A stretch of DNA of 16,716 bases from Ilumatobacteraceae bacterium (GCA_016650435.1 JAENVT010000399.1:1-16716); one strand, 5' to 3'. Shown: positions 7,396 through 13,802, counted from the first letter of the stretch. Notes: generated by a model not told the origin, from the sequence alone. Translations and numbers: made by a program.

Positions 7396-8148
7396 ATGAA
7401 GCCCGACTTCGAAGGACTTCGTCTCGTCGTCACCGGCGGCGCATCCGGCATCGGCCATGCTGTTGCGACCGCGGCCCTGGAGCGCGGCGCGGCTGTAACC
7501 GTGCTCGACCTCGATCCGTCGACTGCGCCGACAGGAGCAATCGCGCAGCGCGCCGACGTGGCCGACGATGCCTCTATCACGGAGGCCGTCCGGCGTGCCG
7601 CCGACGCGATGGGCGGGATCGATGTCGTCGTCAACAACGCGGGGATCGGTGCCCAAGGCACGGTCGAGACCAACCCGCTCGACGAATGGCGCCAGGTGTT
7701 CGAAGTGAACGTCTTCGGAATGGTTCGAGTCATGCGCGCCGCACTCCCACATCTGCGACGGTCGTCGCATGCTTCGGTTGTCAACACCTGCTCGATCGCG
7801 GCTACCGCGGGCCTACCTCAACGGGCGCTGTACAGCGCCAGCAAAGGCGCGGTGTTGTCGCTGACGCTGGCCATGGCTGCCGACCACCTGCGCGAAGGCA
7901 TCCGCGTCAACTGCGTCAACCCCGGCACCGCCGATACGCCGTGGGTTGCCCGCCTGCTCGACCGCGCCGCCGATCCTGCCGCAGAGCGCGCCGCGTTGGA
8001 AGCTCGTCAGCCGTCGGGCCGTCTGGTGACGGCGCAAGAGGTCGCCGGAGCGGTGTTGTACCTGGCCGGCCCTGACGCCGGAGCCACGACTGGCACGTCC
8101 CTGGCCGTCGATGGAGGCATGGCCGGCCTGCGGCTTCGCCCACGGTGA
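7396..8148 (+). CDS. SDR-family oxidoreductase, probable 2-keto-3-deoxy-L-fuconate dehydrogenase
   Basis: A 250-residue classical short-chain dehydrogenase. Cofactor motif TGGASGIG (13-20), acidic D38 at the end of strand 2 (pointing to NAD+), NNAG (80-83), catalytic N105, S133, Y146 and K150 (YSASK), and a C-terminal VNPGTADTPW...RQPSGRL...AVDGGM region like sugar-acid SDRs. In the oxidative fucose pathway an SDR oxidises 2-keto-3-deoxy-L-fuconate at C4; an SDR-type L-fucose dehydrogenase is the main alternative. ATG 7396 follows a clear AAGGGGGA ribosome binding site (7386-7393); the longer open frame upstream overlaps the lactonase gene out of frame. A TACGAT hexamer at 7363-7368 could be a weak internal promoter. 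It is the last gene of the catabolic run; no terminator hairpin is obvious in the 63 bp that follow. Confidence 0.88.
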   Translation: MKPDFEGLRLVVTGGASGIGHAVATAALERGAAVTVLDLDPSTAPTGAIAQRADVADDASITEAVRRAADAMGGIDVVVNNAGIGAQGTVETNPLDEWRQVFEVNVFGMVRVMRAALPHLRRSSHASVVNTCSIAATAGLPQRALYSASKGAVLSLTLAMAADHLREGIRVNCVNPGTADTPWVARLLDRAADPAAERAALEARQPSGRLVTAQEVAGAVLYLAGPDAGATTGTSLAVDGGMAGLRLRPR

Positions 8149-8197
8149 TCGCCACATTTCGAGCGGTGCTGCACGCCGCAAGTTGCCGACAAGCGCC

Positions 8198-8211
8198 TAC
8201 GCTCTTGCGTC
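8198..8211 (+). promoter_or_regulatory. Candidate -10 box for a leaderless transcript of the OpuAC-like gene
   Basis: TACGCT (8198-8203; TAnnnT) is followed by 8 nt and then the GTG start at 8212, so transcription would begin at or within a few bases of the start codon. There is no Shine-Dalgarno before the GTG, as expected for a leaderless mRNA. The same layout occurs before ispD. No good -35 is visible. The whole 63-bp gap 8149-8211 otherwise looks empty. Confidence 0.4.
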
Positions 8212-9213
8212 GTGCGCGCTTCGTCGACTCTCAAGTTGTCACTTGTCACCCTGCTTGTTCTCGCCGCTTGCGGCGACTCGAAGAACACCGCCACCACTGT
8301 TGCCTTGAAGCCGACGATCATCATCAGTTCGACAACAGACCCAACGAGCCAATTGATCGCTGAGATCTACGGTCAGGCGTTGGAAAAGGCCGAGTTCCGC
8401 ATTGCCCGCAAGAAGGCGTTCGCAACGAACGGCGAGTTGCTCACGGCAATGGCTGCCGGCAAGGTTCAACTTGCGGGGATGACGATGCAGAGCATTCTCG
8501 GCCTGCTGGCTTCGTCCGCTCCTGCGTCGACCACCCCTGTGACAACACCGGCATCCAGTCCGGCATCCAGTCCGGCATCCACTCCGGCATCCGGTCCGTC
8601 TTCCAGCCCGTCCTCGATTCCGGTGGCGAACCCCAACAGCACGTCGCAGCAAGCCGCAGAAATTGTCAAAGGCTTGCCCCAAAACATGGAGATAGGCACA
8701 CCGACAACGGCGGAAGACAAAGACGTCGTGTTCTGCGCGAAGACGTTCACCGATACCAACACGATCGTCACGCTCACCGACCTCGGCGCGAAGTCCAGTA
8801 CGGCAACGTTGGCGGCACCAGATGGGTTCGATTCTGCAACCCCGCTCGGCGCGGCGGGATTGAAGTCCGTGTACAGCATCGAGTTCAAAGCAGTCGTGCC
8901 GACAGATGTAACAAAGACACTCGAGGCCGTCACCGGTGGCACGGCCGATTGTGGCGTCGGACGATCAGCCGACCCTGCTCTAGGGGCGGCCACCATCACG
9001 GTGCTGGAGGACGACAAGGTGCTCGTCCCGAACAACGTGGTCGTGCCGTTGATCACGAAAGACATCGCCGCGGACGACGTGATTGCGGCGATCGATGCCA
9101 TCAGCGCTCGGCTGACGCCTGATTCGTTGCGGGCGATGATGTCGCGGTTGAAGGTGGATGGTGCCTCGCCAGAGGTCGTTGCCAACGAATTCACCGGCAA
9201 CGCCGGCACATGA
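8212..9213 (+). CDS. OpuAC/ProX-like substrate-binding lipoprotein with internal low-complexity linker
   Basis: A 333-residue lipoprotein with signal peptide and lipobox L17-A-A-C20. Residues about 34-100 (TIIISSTTDPTSQLIAEIYGQALEKA, then ELLTAMAAGKVQLAGM) and about 148-333 (IEFKAVVPTDVTKTLEAVTGGTAD, then LVPNNVVVPLITKDI) look like the two parts of an OpuAC domain, which in ProX/OpuC proteins binds glycine betaine, choline or similar compounds. Between them, residues about 101-147 are a Ser/Pro/Ala/Thr-rich stretch encoded by 12-bp tandem repeats, absent from ordinary family members. I did not identify the aromatic cage that binds quaternary ammonium, so the ligand is open. The start is GTG 8212, probably leaderless. 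The stop overlaps the start of an ABC-2-type ATPase gene (ATGA), an unusual partner for a binding protein. Confidence 0.82.
   Translation: MRASSTLKLSLVTLLVLAACGDSKNTATTVALKPTIIISSTTDPTSQLIAEIYGQALEKAEFRIARKKAFATNGELLTAMAAGKVQLAGMTMQSILGLLASSAPASTTPVTTPASSPASSPASTPASGPSSSPSSIPVANPNSTSQQAAEIVKGLPQNMEIGTPTTAEDKDVVFCAKTFTDTNTIVTLTDLGAKSSTATLAAPDGFDSATPLGAAGLKSVYSIEFKAVVPTDVTKTLEAVTGGTADCGVGRSADPALGAATITVLEDDKVLVPNNVVVPLITKDIAADDVIAAIDAISARLTPDSLRAMMSRLKVDGASPEVVANEFTGNAGT
8548..8619 (+). repeat. Six-copy 12-bp tandem repeat (PASS-type linker)
   Basis: Unit CCGGCATCCAGT: copies at 8548 and 8560 are identical; those at 8572 and 8584 differ by one or two bases; those at 8596 and 8608 are more diverged. 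Period 12 keeps the frame and encodes PASS-PASS-PAST-PASG-PSSS-PSSI (residues 113-136). Such repeats change copy number by slippage, so linker length may vary between strains. Confidence 0.93.
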
Positions 9214-10127
9214 TCACCGTCGCAGATCTGTCGAAACGCTTCGGCAGAACGACTGCAGTCGATCACCTCACCTTCGACGTCCGACCCGGAACCGTCACCG
9301 GCTTTCTCGGCCCGAACGGCTCGGGCAAGAGCACGACCATGCGTTGCATGCTCGGCCTCGATCGCCCCGACACAGGTGGTGCCTCATTCGATGGTCGTGC
9401 ATATCGCGAGCTGTCGTCTCCACTGCACGAAGTTGGTGCTCTGCTCGACGCCGGCTACGTACATCCCGGACGCAGTGGGCGCAATCATCTGCGCTGGCTT
9501 GCCGCCTCCAACGGGCTGCCCAAGGCCCGGGTCAATGAGGTACTGGATCTTGTCGGGCTGACATCGGTCGGTGGCCGTCGCGTCAAGACCTACTCGTTGG
9601 GTATGCGCCAGCGGCTCGGGCTTGCAGGAGTGCTGCTCGGCGATCCGCACACGGTCGTGCTCGACGAGCCTGCAAATGGTCTCGATCCAGAAGGCATCCG
9701 CTGGATTCGTGATGTGCTTGTGCATCTCGCATCCCAGGGACGCACGGTGCTGGTCAGCAGCCACCTGCTGTCGGAGATGGCACAGATGGCCAACGATCTG
9801 GTCGTGATCGGCCAGGGCAGATTGATCGAGCAATGTTCGGTCGCCGAGTTCGTCGAGCGTCATGCCGAGCGGTGGGTGCGTGTGAAGAGTCCCGGGATCG
9901 CGGCCCTGGTGCAGGCAGCCACGACGCAAGGGGCTCAGGCCAGCATGATCGATCCGGCCACCGCCGAGCTGCGCGGCATCACCACTGTCGAGGTCGGTGA
10001 ACTCGCGGCACGCAGCGGGATCGTGCTGCACGAGTTGTCACCCCAGACTGGTTCGCTGGAAGATGCGTTCCTGCAGGCCACGGCAACCGCCCAGGAGTTC
10101 GCAGGGCAGCCGGTGGTGGGGTCATGA
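9210..10127 (+). CDS. ABC transporter ATP-binding protein (DrrA/CcmA-like, ABC-2 exporter type)
   Basis: A 305-residue ATPase of the group that energises ABC-2 membrane proteins (drug, polyketide, lipid or peptide export). Walker A GPNGSGKST (34-42), signature YSLGMRQRL (128-136), Walker B VVLDEP (149-154) with the D-loop NGLDP (156-160), switch H185 in SSHLL, and a C-terminal regulatory segment (about 215-300) ending in the LEDAFLQAT motif typical of DrrA-like ATPases. The start ATG 9210 overlaps the stop of the OpuAC-like lipoprotein gene, and its own stop overlaps the permease start (both ATGA), so the three products are probably made in fixed ratio. The transported compound is unknown. 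Confidence 0.93.
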   Translation: MITVADLSKRFGRTTAVDHLTFDVRPGTVTGFLGPNGSGKSTTMRCMLGLDRPDTGGASFDGRAYRELSSPLHEVGALLDAGYVHPGRSGRNHLRWLAASNGLPKARVNEVLDLVGLTSVGGRRVKTYSLGMRQRLGLAGVLLGDPHTVVLDEPANGLDPEGIRWIRDVLVHLASQGRTVLVSSHLLSEMAQMANDLVVIGQGRLIEQCSVAEFVERHAERWVRVKSPGIAALVQAATTQGAQASMIDPATAELRGITTVEVGELAARSGIVLHELSPQTGSLEDAFLQATATAQEFAGQPVVGS

Positions 10128-10879
10128 TCAACACGATCCGCAGCGAGTGGATCAAGCTGCGCACCGTGCGGATGAACTTCGTGCTGTTCATTCTTGGCGT
10201 GGCATTTCCGGTGATCGTCTCCGTTCTCGTTTCCTCGTTGGTCGACATCAACGATCTCAAGATCAGCGACGTGGCTGGATTGGTCACCGGGTCATCGGTG
10301 GTCACCGCATTGTTGCTCGGCGTCGTCGGTGCCGTGTCGATCAGCGCCGAGTTCGCTCACGGAACCATTCGCCCGACGTTCGCTGCGACCCCGAAGCGAA
10401 TGCGTGTGTTGGTCTCCAAGGCCATTGTCACCGCGCTGTTCGCCGCGGTTGCCGAAGCTCTCGTCGTGGTGTTCTGCTTCGCGGTCTCGTCTGCCATCGC
10501 GTCATCGCGAGGTGCGACCATCTCGTTGAGCGATCAACCCGAAGCTCGAGCTGCGCTGATCGGAATCGTCGTATTCGCCGTGATCGTCAGCCTGCTCGGG
10601 TTCGGCATCGGCATGGTGATCCGCAACACTCCTGCAGCCGTGGCTGTGTTGATTCTTTGGCCATTGGTCGTCGAGAACATCATCATGGCGATCCTGTCCG
10701 CAGCGGGTGTTCACAATCCGCAGAAGTTCCTGCCGTACATCTCCGGTTTCGGGCTCGGCAACCCCGACGCCCCATCATCCGAGAGCCTCAGCCGTGTGGC
10801 CGGAGGCCTGTACTTCGCCGCGGTGACCGCTGTTGTCGCGGTCGCCGGCGCGCTGATCACCGCTCGCCGCGACGCCTAG
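10124..10879 (+). CDS. ABC-2 type transporter permease
   Basis: A 251-residue membrane protein with about six hydrophobic helices (roughly 18-40, 55-77, 98-125, 143-167, 171-193 and 225-247) and the ABC-2 layout: an N-terminal amphipathic segment IRSEWIKLRTVR, then helix 1, and a cytoplasmic loop with EFAHGTIRPTFAATPKR (76-92), the part that usually contacts the ATPase. It forms the membrane channel of the transporter with the preceding ATPase, probably as a homodimer. ATG 10124 overlaps the ATPase stop. It converges on the Crp gene, whose end lies 12 bp further on; no terminator hairpin is visible between them. The substrate cannot be read from the sequence. Confidence 0.9.
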   Translation: MINTIRSEWIKLRTVRMNFVLFILGVAFPVIVSVLVSSLVDINDLKISDVAGLVTGSSVVTALLLGVVGAVSISAEFAHGTIRPTFAATPKRMRVLVSKAIVTALFAAVAEALVVVFCFAVSSAIASSRGATISLSDQPEARAALIGIVVFAVIVSLLGFGIGMVIRNTPAAVAVLILWPLVVENIIMAILSAAGVHNPQKFLPYISGFGLGNPDAPSSESLSRVAGGLYFAAVTAVVAVAGALITARRDA

Positions 10880-10891
10880 GGGCTCGTCGGC

Positions 10892-11554
10892 TTAGCGGGC
10901 GCGGATGTCGAGACTGTCGCGCTTCAGGATCGTGTACTTGCGCTCGTGCTGATCGATCCAGCCGAGGCGAATGAAGCTGGCGATTGCCTTGTTGACGCGT
11001 TCGCGCGACGCGCCGACCATGCCCGCCAACTCTTCTTGCGTGACCGGCAGGATGAAGTCGTCGACGCCTTCCGACAACTCGAGCAGGCGCTTGGCGGTGC
11101 GCCCGGTGACGTCGAGAAACACACTGTCAGCGAGTGCCTCGTCGGCCACGCGAAGACGCTGGGCGAGCAAGCGGGTCACACCCCACAGCAGACTTGGATC
11201 GCCTCGGAACGCGTCCATGACGGGCTCGAACGGAATGGTCAAGACGGCGGAAGGCTCGAGGGCCCTGGCCATCGCCGAGCGCGGGCCGCCATCCAGCATG
11301 GCCATCTCGCCGAGCAGGTCGCCCGGCTCCATCAACGCAACGACGGTTTCGCGGTGATCGATCGGGTTGGCGATCGCGATCGCCAATCGTCCTCGCAGCA
11401 CGAGATGCAACGAGTCGGCGATGTCACCTTCGTGAAACAAAACATCGCCGCGGATCAGGTGCTGCTCGCGGCCGGCGGCGACGATGGGAGCCAGCACCGC
11501 AACGGGTGCATCGGCGAAGAATTCAGTACGGGCTAGGAGGTCTTCGTGAGCCAT
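10892..11554 (-). CDS. Crp/Fnr-family transcriptional regulator (cyclic-nucleotide type)
   Basis: A 220-residue regulator. The N-terminal cyclic-nucleotide-binding beta barrel (about 15-110) has an intact phosphate-binding cassette, GDLLGEMAMLDGGPRSA (78-94), including E83 for the ribose and R92-S93 for the phosphate, so binding of cAMP or a similar nucleotide is expected. There are no FNR-type cysteines at the N-terminus. A dimerisation helix (about 112-145) leads to a winged helix with VTQEELAGMVGASRERVNKAIASF (171-194), the Crp recognition helix. ATG 11554 has no convincing Shine-Dalgarno but has TACCGT 9 nt upstream on the minus strand, which suggests a leaderless transcript. It is divergent from ispD and convergent with the ABC-2 permease gene. 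Targets are unknown. Confidence 0.93.
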   Translation of the reverse strand: MAHEDLLARTEFFADAPVAVLAPIVAAGREQHLIRGDVLFHEGDIADSLHLVLRGRLAIAIANPIDHRETVVALMEPGDLLGEMAMLDGGPRSAMARALEPSAVLTIPFEPVMDAFRGDPSLLWGVTRLLAQRLRVADEALADSVFLDVTGRTAKRLLELSEGVDDFILPVTQEELAGMVGASRERVNKAIASFIRLGWIDQHERKYTILKRDSLDIRAR

Positions 11555-11563
11555 GTGCGTCGA

Positions 11564-11569
11564 ACGGTA
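11564..11569 (-). promoter_or_regulatory. Candidate -10 box of the Crp-family gene
   Basis: Read on the minus strand this is TACCGT (TAnnnT), 9 nt before the ATG at 11554. It abuts the ispD -10 candidate on the other strand with a single base (11570) between them, both falling on the palindrome GGTA-C-TACC (11566-11574). Confidence 0.4.
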
Positions 11570-11570
11570 C

Positions 11571-11576
11571 TACCCT
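11571..11576 (+). promoter_or_regulatory. Candidate -10 box of ispD
   Basis: TACCCT (TAnnnT) is followed by 8 nt and then GTG 11585, the same geometry as at 8198-8212. It supports leaderless translation of ispD from 11585. No clear -35 is visible; upstream DNA is the start of the divergent Crp gene. Confidence 0.4.
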
Positions 11577-11584
11577 CGCCGGTC

Positions 11585-12232
11585 GTGTCGCTCAACGAGA
11601 CAGAGATTGTCTGGACCATCGTGGTCGCCGGCGGCAGCGGGTCCAGGATGGGCCGCGCCAAGCAGTACGAACAGGTCGGCTCGCGACGGGTTATCGATCA
11701 CGCCACCGACGTAGCCCGCACGGTCAGCAATGGCGTGGTTGTCGTGGTGCCGTCGGCCGACGTGGCGAGCGAAGGTGGCGTTGCCGGCGGAGCGACGCGT
11801 AGCGAATCAGTGCGCGCCGGGCTTGCCGCGGTGCCGGCCGAGGCAGCGATCGTCTGTGTGCACGATGCCGTACGCCCGTTTGCCTCACCGGAACTGTTCG
11901 CCGCGGTGATCCGTGCAGTCAGCGAGGGAGCAGACGCAGCGGTCCCGGGCATCGCGGTCACCGACACGATCAAGCGGATCGACACAGACAACGTCGTCGT
12001 CGACACACCGCCGCGGTCGACCCTTGTGGCGGTGCAAACTCCGCAAGCGTTCCGGGCGTCGGTCCTGCGCGCTGCGCATCAAAGTGGTAGCGAGGCGACC
12101 GACGATGCGGCACTCGTCGAACTCTGTGGCGGACGCGTCGTGGTCGTTGCCGGAGAAGTGTCGAATCGCAAGATCACACATCTCGACGACCTGGCGTGGG
12201 CGCGAGAGTTGGCTGAGAAAGAAAGACGATGA
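11585..12232 (+). CDS. ispD: 2-C-methyl-D-erythritol 4-phosphate cytidylyltransferase
   Basis: About 215 residues. It joins CTP and MEP to make CDP-ME in the MEP isoprenoid pathway. Nucleotide-binding loop VVAGGSGSRMG (about 13-23) with K26 in AKQYE (the family more often has AAG than AGG), TRSESVRAGL (about 71-80), VHDAVRPF (92-99), QTPQAFR (151-157), TDDA (172-175), and the late lysine K196 in NRKITH. Two starts are possible. GTG 11585 has a -10-like TACCCT 8 nt upstream and gives a normal N-terminus. GTG 11546 has AGGAGG 5 nt upstream but would add 13 residues and overlap the divergent Crp start by 9 bp. I prefer 11585. The gene overlaps ispF by ATGA. Confidence 0.93.
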   Translation: MSLNETEIVWTIVVAGGSGSRMGRAKQYEQVGSRRVIDHATDVARTVSNGVVVVVPSADVASEGGVAGGATRSESVRAGLAAVPAEAAIVCVHDAVRPFASPELFAAVIRAVSEGADAAVPGIAVTDTIKRIDTDNVVVDTPPRSTLVAVQTPQAFRASVLRAAHQSGSEATDDAALVELCGGRVVVVAGEVSNRKITHLDDLAWARELAEKERR

Positions 12233-12711
12233 CCGACGTGCGTGTCGGCCAGGGTTTCGATGTCCACCGCTTCAGCGACGATCCACAGCGCAGGCTGGTG
12301 CTCGGCGGTGTCGTGTTCGAGGGGAGTCGCGGGTTACACGGTCACAGCGACGCCGACGTCATCGCCCACGCGGTCGCCGATGCGTTGCTGGGTGCCGCTG
12401 GGCTCGGTGACATTGGGGAGCATTTCCCCGACACAGATCCGCAGTGGAAGGACGCCGACTCGTTGGTGTTGCTGGCCAGTGCAGGCACACTGGTTCGCGC
12501 TGATGGATGGACCATCGGCAATGTCGATTGCTCAGTGGTGTGCGAGACGCCGAAGCTGGCGCCGCACCGGGCAGAAATGCAGACCAAGTTGAGCAAAGCA
12601 TGTGGAGCCCCGGTCACCGTGAAGGGCCGACGCCCCGAAGGGTTAGGCGCACTCGGGCGTGAAGAAGGTATTGCCTGCTGGGCGGTAGCCGTGATTTCGA
12701 AGGAGCAGTAA
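12229..12711 (+). CDS. ispF: 2-C-methyl-D-erythritol 2,4-cyclodiphosphate synthase
   Basis: A 160-residue protein, the normal length for IspF, which forms a trimer with active sites at the subunit interfaces and cyclises CDP-ME-2-phosphate to MEcPP with loss of CMP. Metal ligands D11 and H13 (GFDVHRF) and H47 (HSDADVIAHAVADAL); GDIGEHFPDTDP (60-71) and the C-terminal EGLGALGREEGIACWA (137-152) are typical. The CMP-binding stretch reads VKGRRPEGLG (131-140), where well-known homologues have a Thr-rich VKATTTEGLG. ATG 12229 overlaps the ispD stop (ATGA), and the TAA stop shares one base with the ATG of the next gene. The enzyme between IspD and IspF in the pathway, IspE, is not in the window. 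Confidence 0.96.
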   Translation: MTDVRVGQGFDVHRFSDDPQRRLVLGGVVFEGSRGLHGHSDADVIAHAVADALLGAAGLGDIGEHFPDTDPQWKDADSLVLLASAGTLVRADGWTIGNVDCSVVCETPKLAPHRAEMQTKLSKACGAPVTVKGRRPEGLGALGREEGIACWAVAVISKEQ

Positions 12712-13745
12712 TGGCAGCACGACAAGCAGGAGGCGGCGGCGGCCGGCGCGCGGCTCAACCGCGCCAGGCCCCGGCGCGGGGTCGTAGCGCCGCTGCGCCG
12801 GCAAAGGGTCGGGCCGCGCCGACGACGCGTGGCCGCGCCGCTCCAGCCGCGCAAGGGCGCGGTGCCTCTGCGTCGAAGGGTCGGGGATCGACTCCTCGGT
12901 CATCGCAGGCATTCGCATCGCGCGGTGCTGGCCGCACCGGGCGAATCACTCCCACGGGCGAGGAACGACGCAAGCCTGAAAAGACTCTGGGTGGTGAACA
13001 AGTCGAAGGTCGCCAAGCAGTGCGCGAGCTGTTGATCGCCGGTAAACGACGAGTCAGCGAAGTGTGGGTGGCAACCGATCTACTCGAAGGCGAATCGGCC
13101 AGCGACATCGTCACCGACATTGTCGAGATAGCCCGCAGCGTGCGCGCGCCGGTGCAAGAGGTCAACCGCAAGCGGCTTGAGTCGAAGGCGCGCAGCGAGG
13201 CTCCGCAAGGAGTGATCGCTTTCGCCGCACCGCTGATCGAAACGGAACTTGCCGATCTCATCAAGCGGCGTCCCGGCCACGCCCCGTTCCTCGTCGCCGT
13301 CGACGGTGTCACCGATCCGGGAAACCTTGGCGCCATGTTGCGCTGCTGCGATGGTGCCGGTGTCGACGGAGTCGTGCTGCCTCGTCATCGCGCTGTGCAC
13401 ATCACACCCACCGTTGCCAAGGCTGCGGCGGGCGCGGTCGAGCACGTCCCCATGGCGCTGGTTGGCGGCCTGCCCGCTGCGCTGGCTCGAATCAAAGACG
13501 CCGGCATCTGGGTGATCGGACTCGACGATGGGGCAGACCGCGATCTGTTCGACATCGGCGACCTCGCCGTCGAAGGGGTCTGCTTGGTGCTCGGTGCAGA
13601 GGGTGCCGGCCTGTCGCGTCTTACGCGCGAACGGTGTGACCTGATCGTCAGCATCCCCATGCTCGGCCGCCTGAGTTCGTTGAACGTCAGCGCCGCCGCA
13701 GCCCTAGCAACCTACGAGATCGCCCGCCAACGCCGCACCCCCTGA
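12711..13745 (+). CDS. rlmB: 23S rRNA (guanosine-2'-O-)-methyltransferase, RlmB/SpoU family
   Basis: A 344-residue SPOUT-class enzyme that 2'-O-methylates a guanosine (2251 in E. coli numbering) in the ribosomal peptidyl-transferase region using SAM. It has a substrate-binding N-domain (GEQVEGRQAVREL, from about 95) and the knotted catalytic domain: motif 1 TDPGNLGAMLR (201-211; N205, R211), motif 2 LGAEGAGL (294-301; E297) and motif 3 SIPMLGRLSSLNVSAAAAL (314-332; S323, N325). Residues 1-90 are an Arg/Gly/Ala/Pro-rich, very basic, probably disordered tail with GRAAP-like repeats that E. coli RlmB lacks. AAGGAG (12700-12705) precedes the ATG, which overlaps the ispF stop by one base (TAATG). 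In many actinobacteria cysS lies between ispF and rlmB; it is absent here. A related 2'-O-methyltransferase (TrmH-like) is the alternative name. Confidence 0.92.
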   Translation: MAARQAGGGGGRRAAQPRQAPARGRSAAAPAKGRAAPTTRGRAAPAAQGRGASASKGRGSTPRSSQAFASRGAGRTGRITPTGEERRKPEKTLGGEQVEGRQAVRELLIAGKRRVSEVWVATDLLEGESASDIVTDIVEIARSVRAPVQEVNRKRLESKARSEAPQGVIAFAAPLIETELADLIKRRPGHAPFLVAVDGVTDPGNLGAMLRCCDGAGVDGVVLPRHRAVHITPTVAKAAAGAVEHVPMALVGGLPAALARIKDAGIWVIGLDDGADRDLFDIGDLAVEGVCLVLGAEGAGLSRLTRERCDLIVSIPMLGRLSSLNVSAAAALATYEIARQRRTP

Positions 13746-13764
13746 GGGCTTCTGATTCGGTATC

Positions 13765-13802
13765 ACGCGGGATCTCTGTGTGAGCGCACAGACGATCCGC
13801 GT
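13765..13802 (+). terminator. Probable terminator hairpin after rlmB
   Basis: A long stem-loop starts 20 bp after the rlmB stop. The outer stem is ACGCGG-G-ATC (13765-13774, one bulged G) with GATCCGCGT (13794-13802). The inner stem is TCTGTG (13775-13780) with CACAGA (13787-13792), with loop TGAGCG and one unpaired C at 13793. This gives about 15 base pairs. It is followed by a short T-rich run (TTTCT), so intrinsic termination is plausible but weak by the T-tract criterion. Confidence 0.55.

Noticed and set aside
8548..8619. Tandem repeats considered as a CRISPR or protein-binding iteron array
   Set aside because: The units are directly adjacent, 12 bp, codon-phased and without spacers, which fits a coding microsatellite.
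8239..8682. Minus-strand open frame with Cys/Arg/Gly repeats
   Set aside because: It is the complement of the PASS tandem repeat in the OpuAC-like gene; the apparent repeat protein is an artefact of that DNA repeat.
10880..10891. Terminator between the ABC-2 permease and the Crp gene
   Set aside because: Only 12 bp separate the convergent stops, and I find no stem-loop with a T-tract there.
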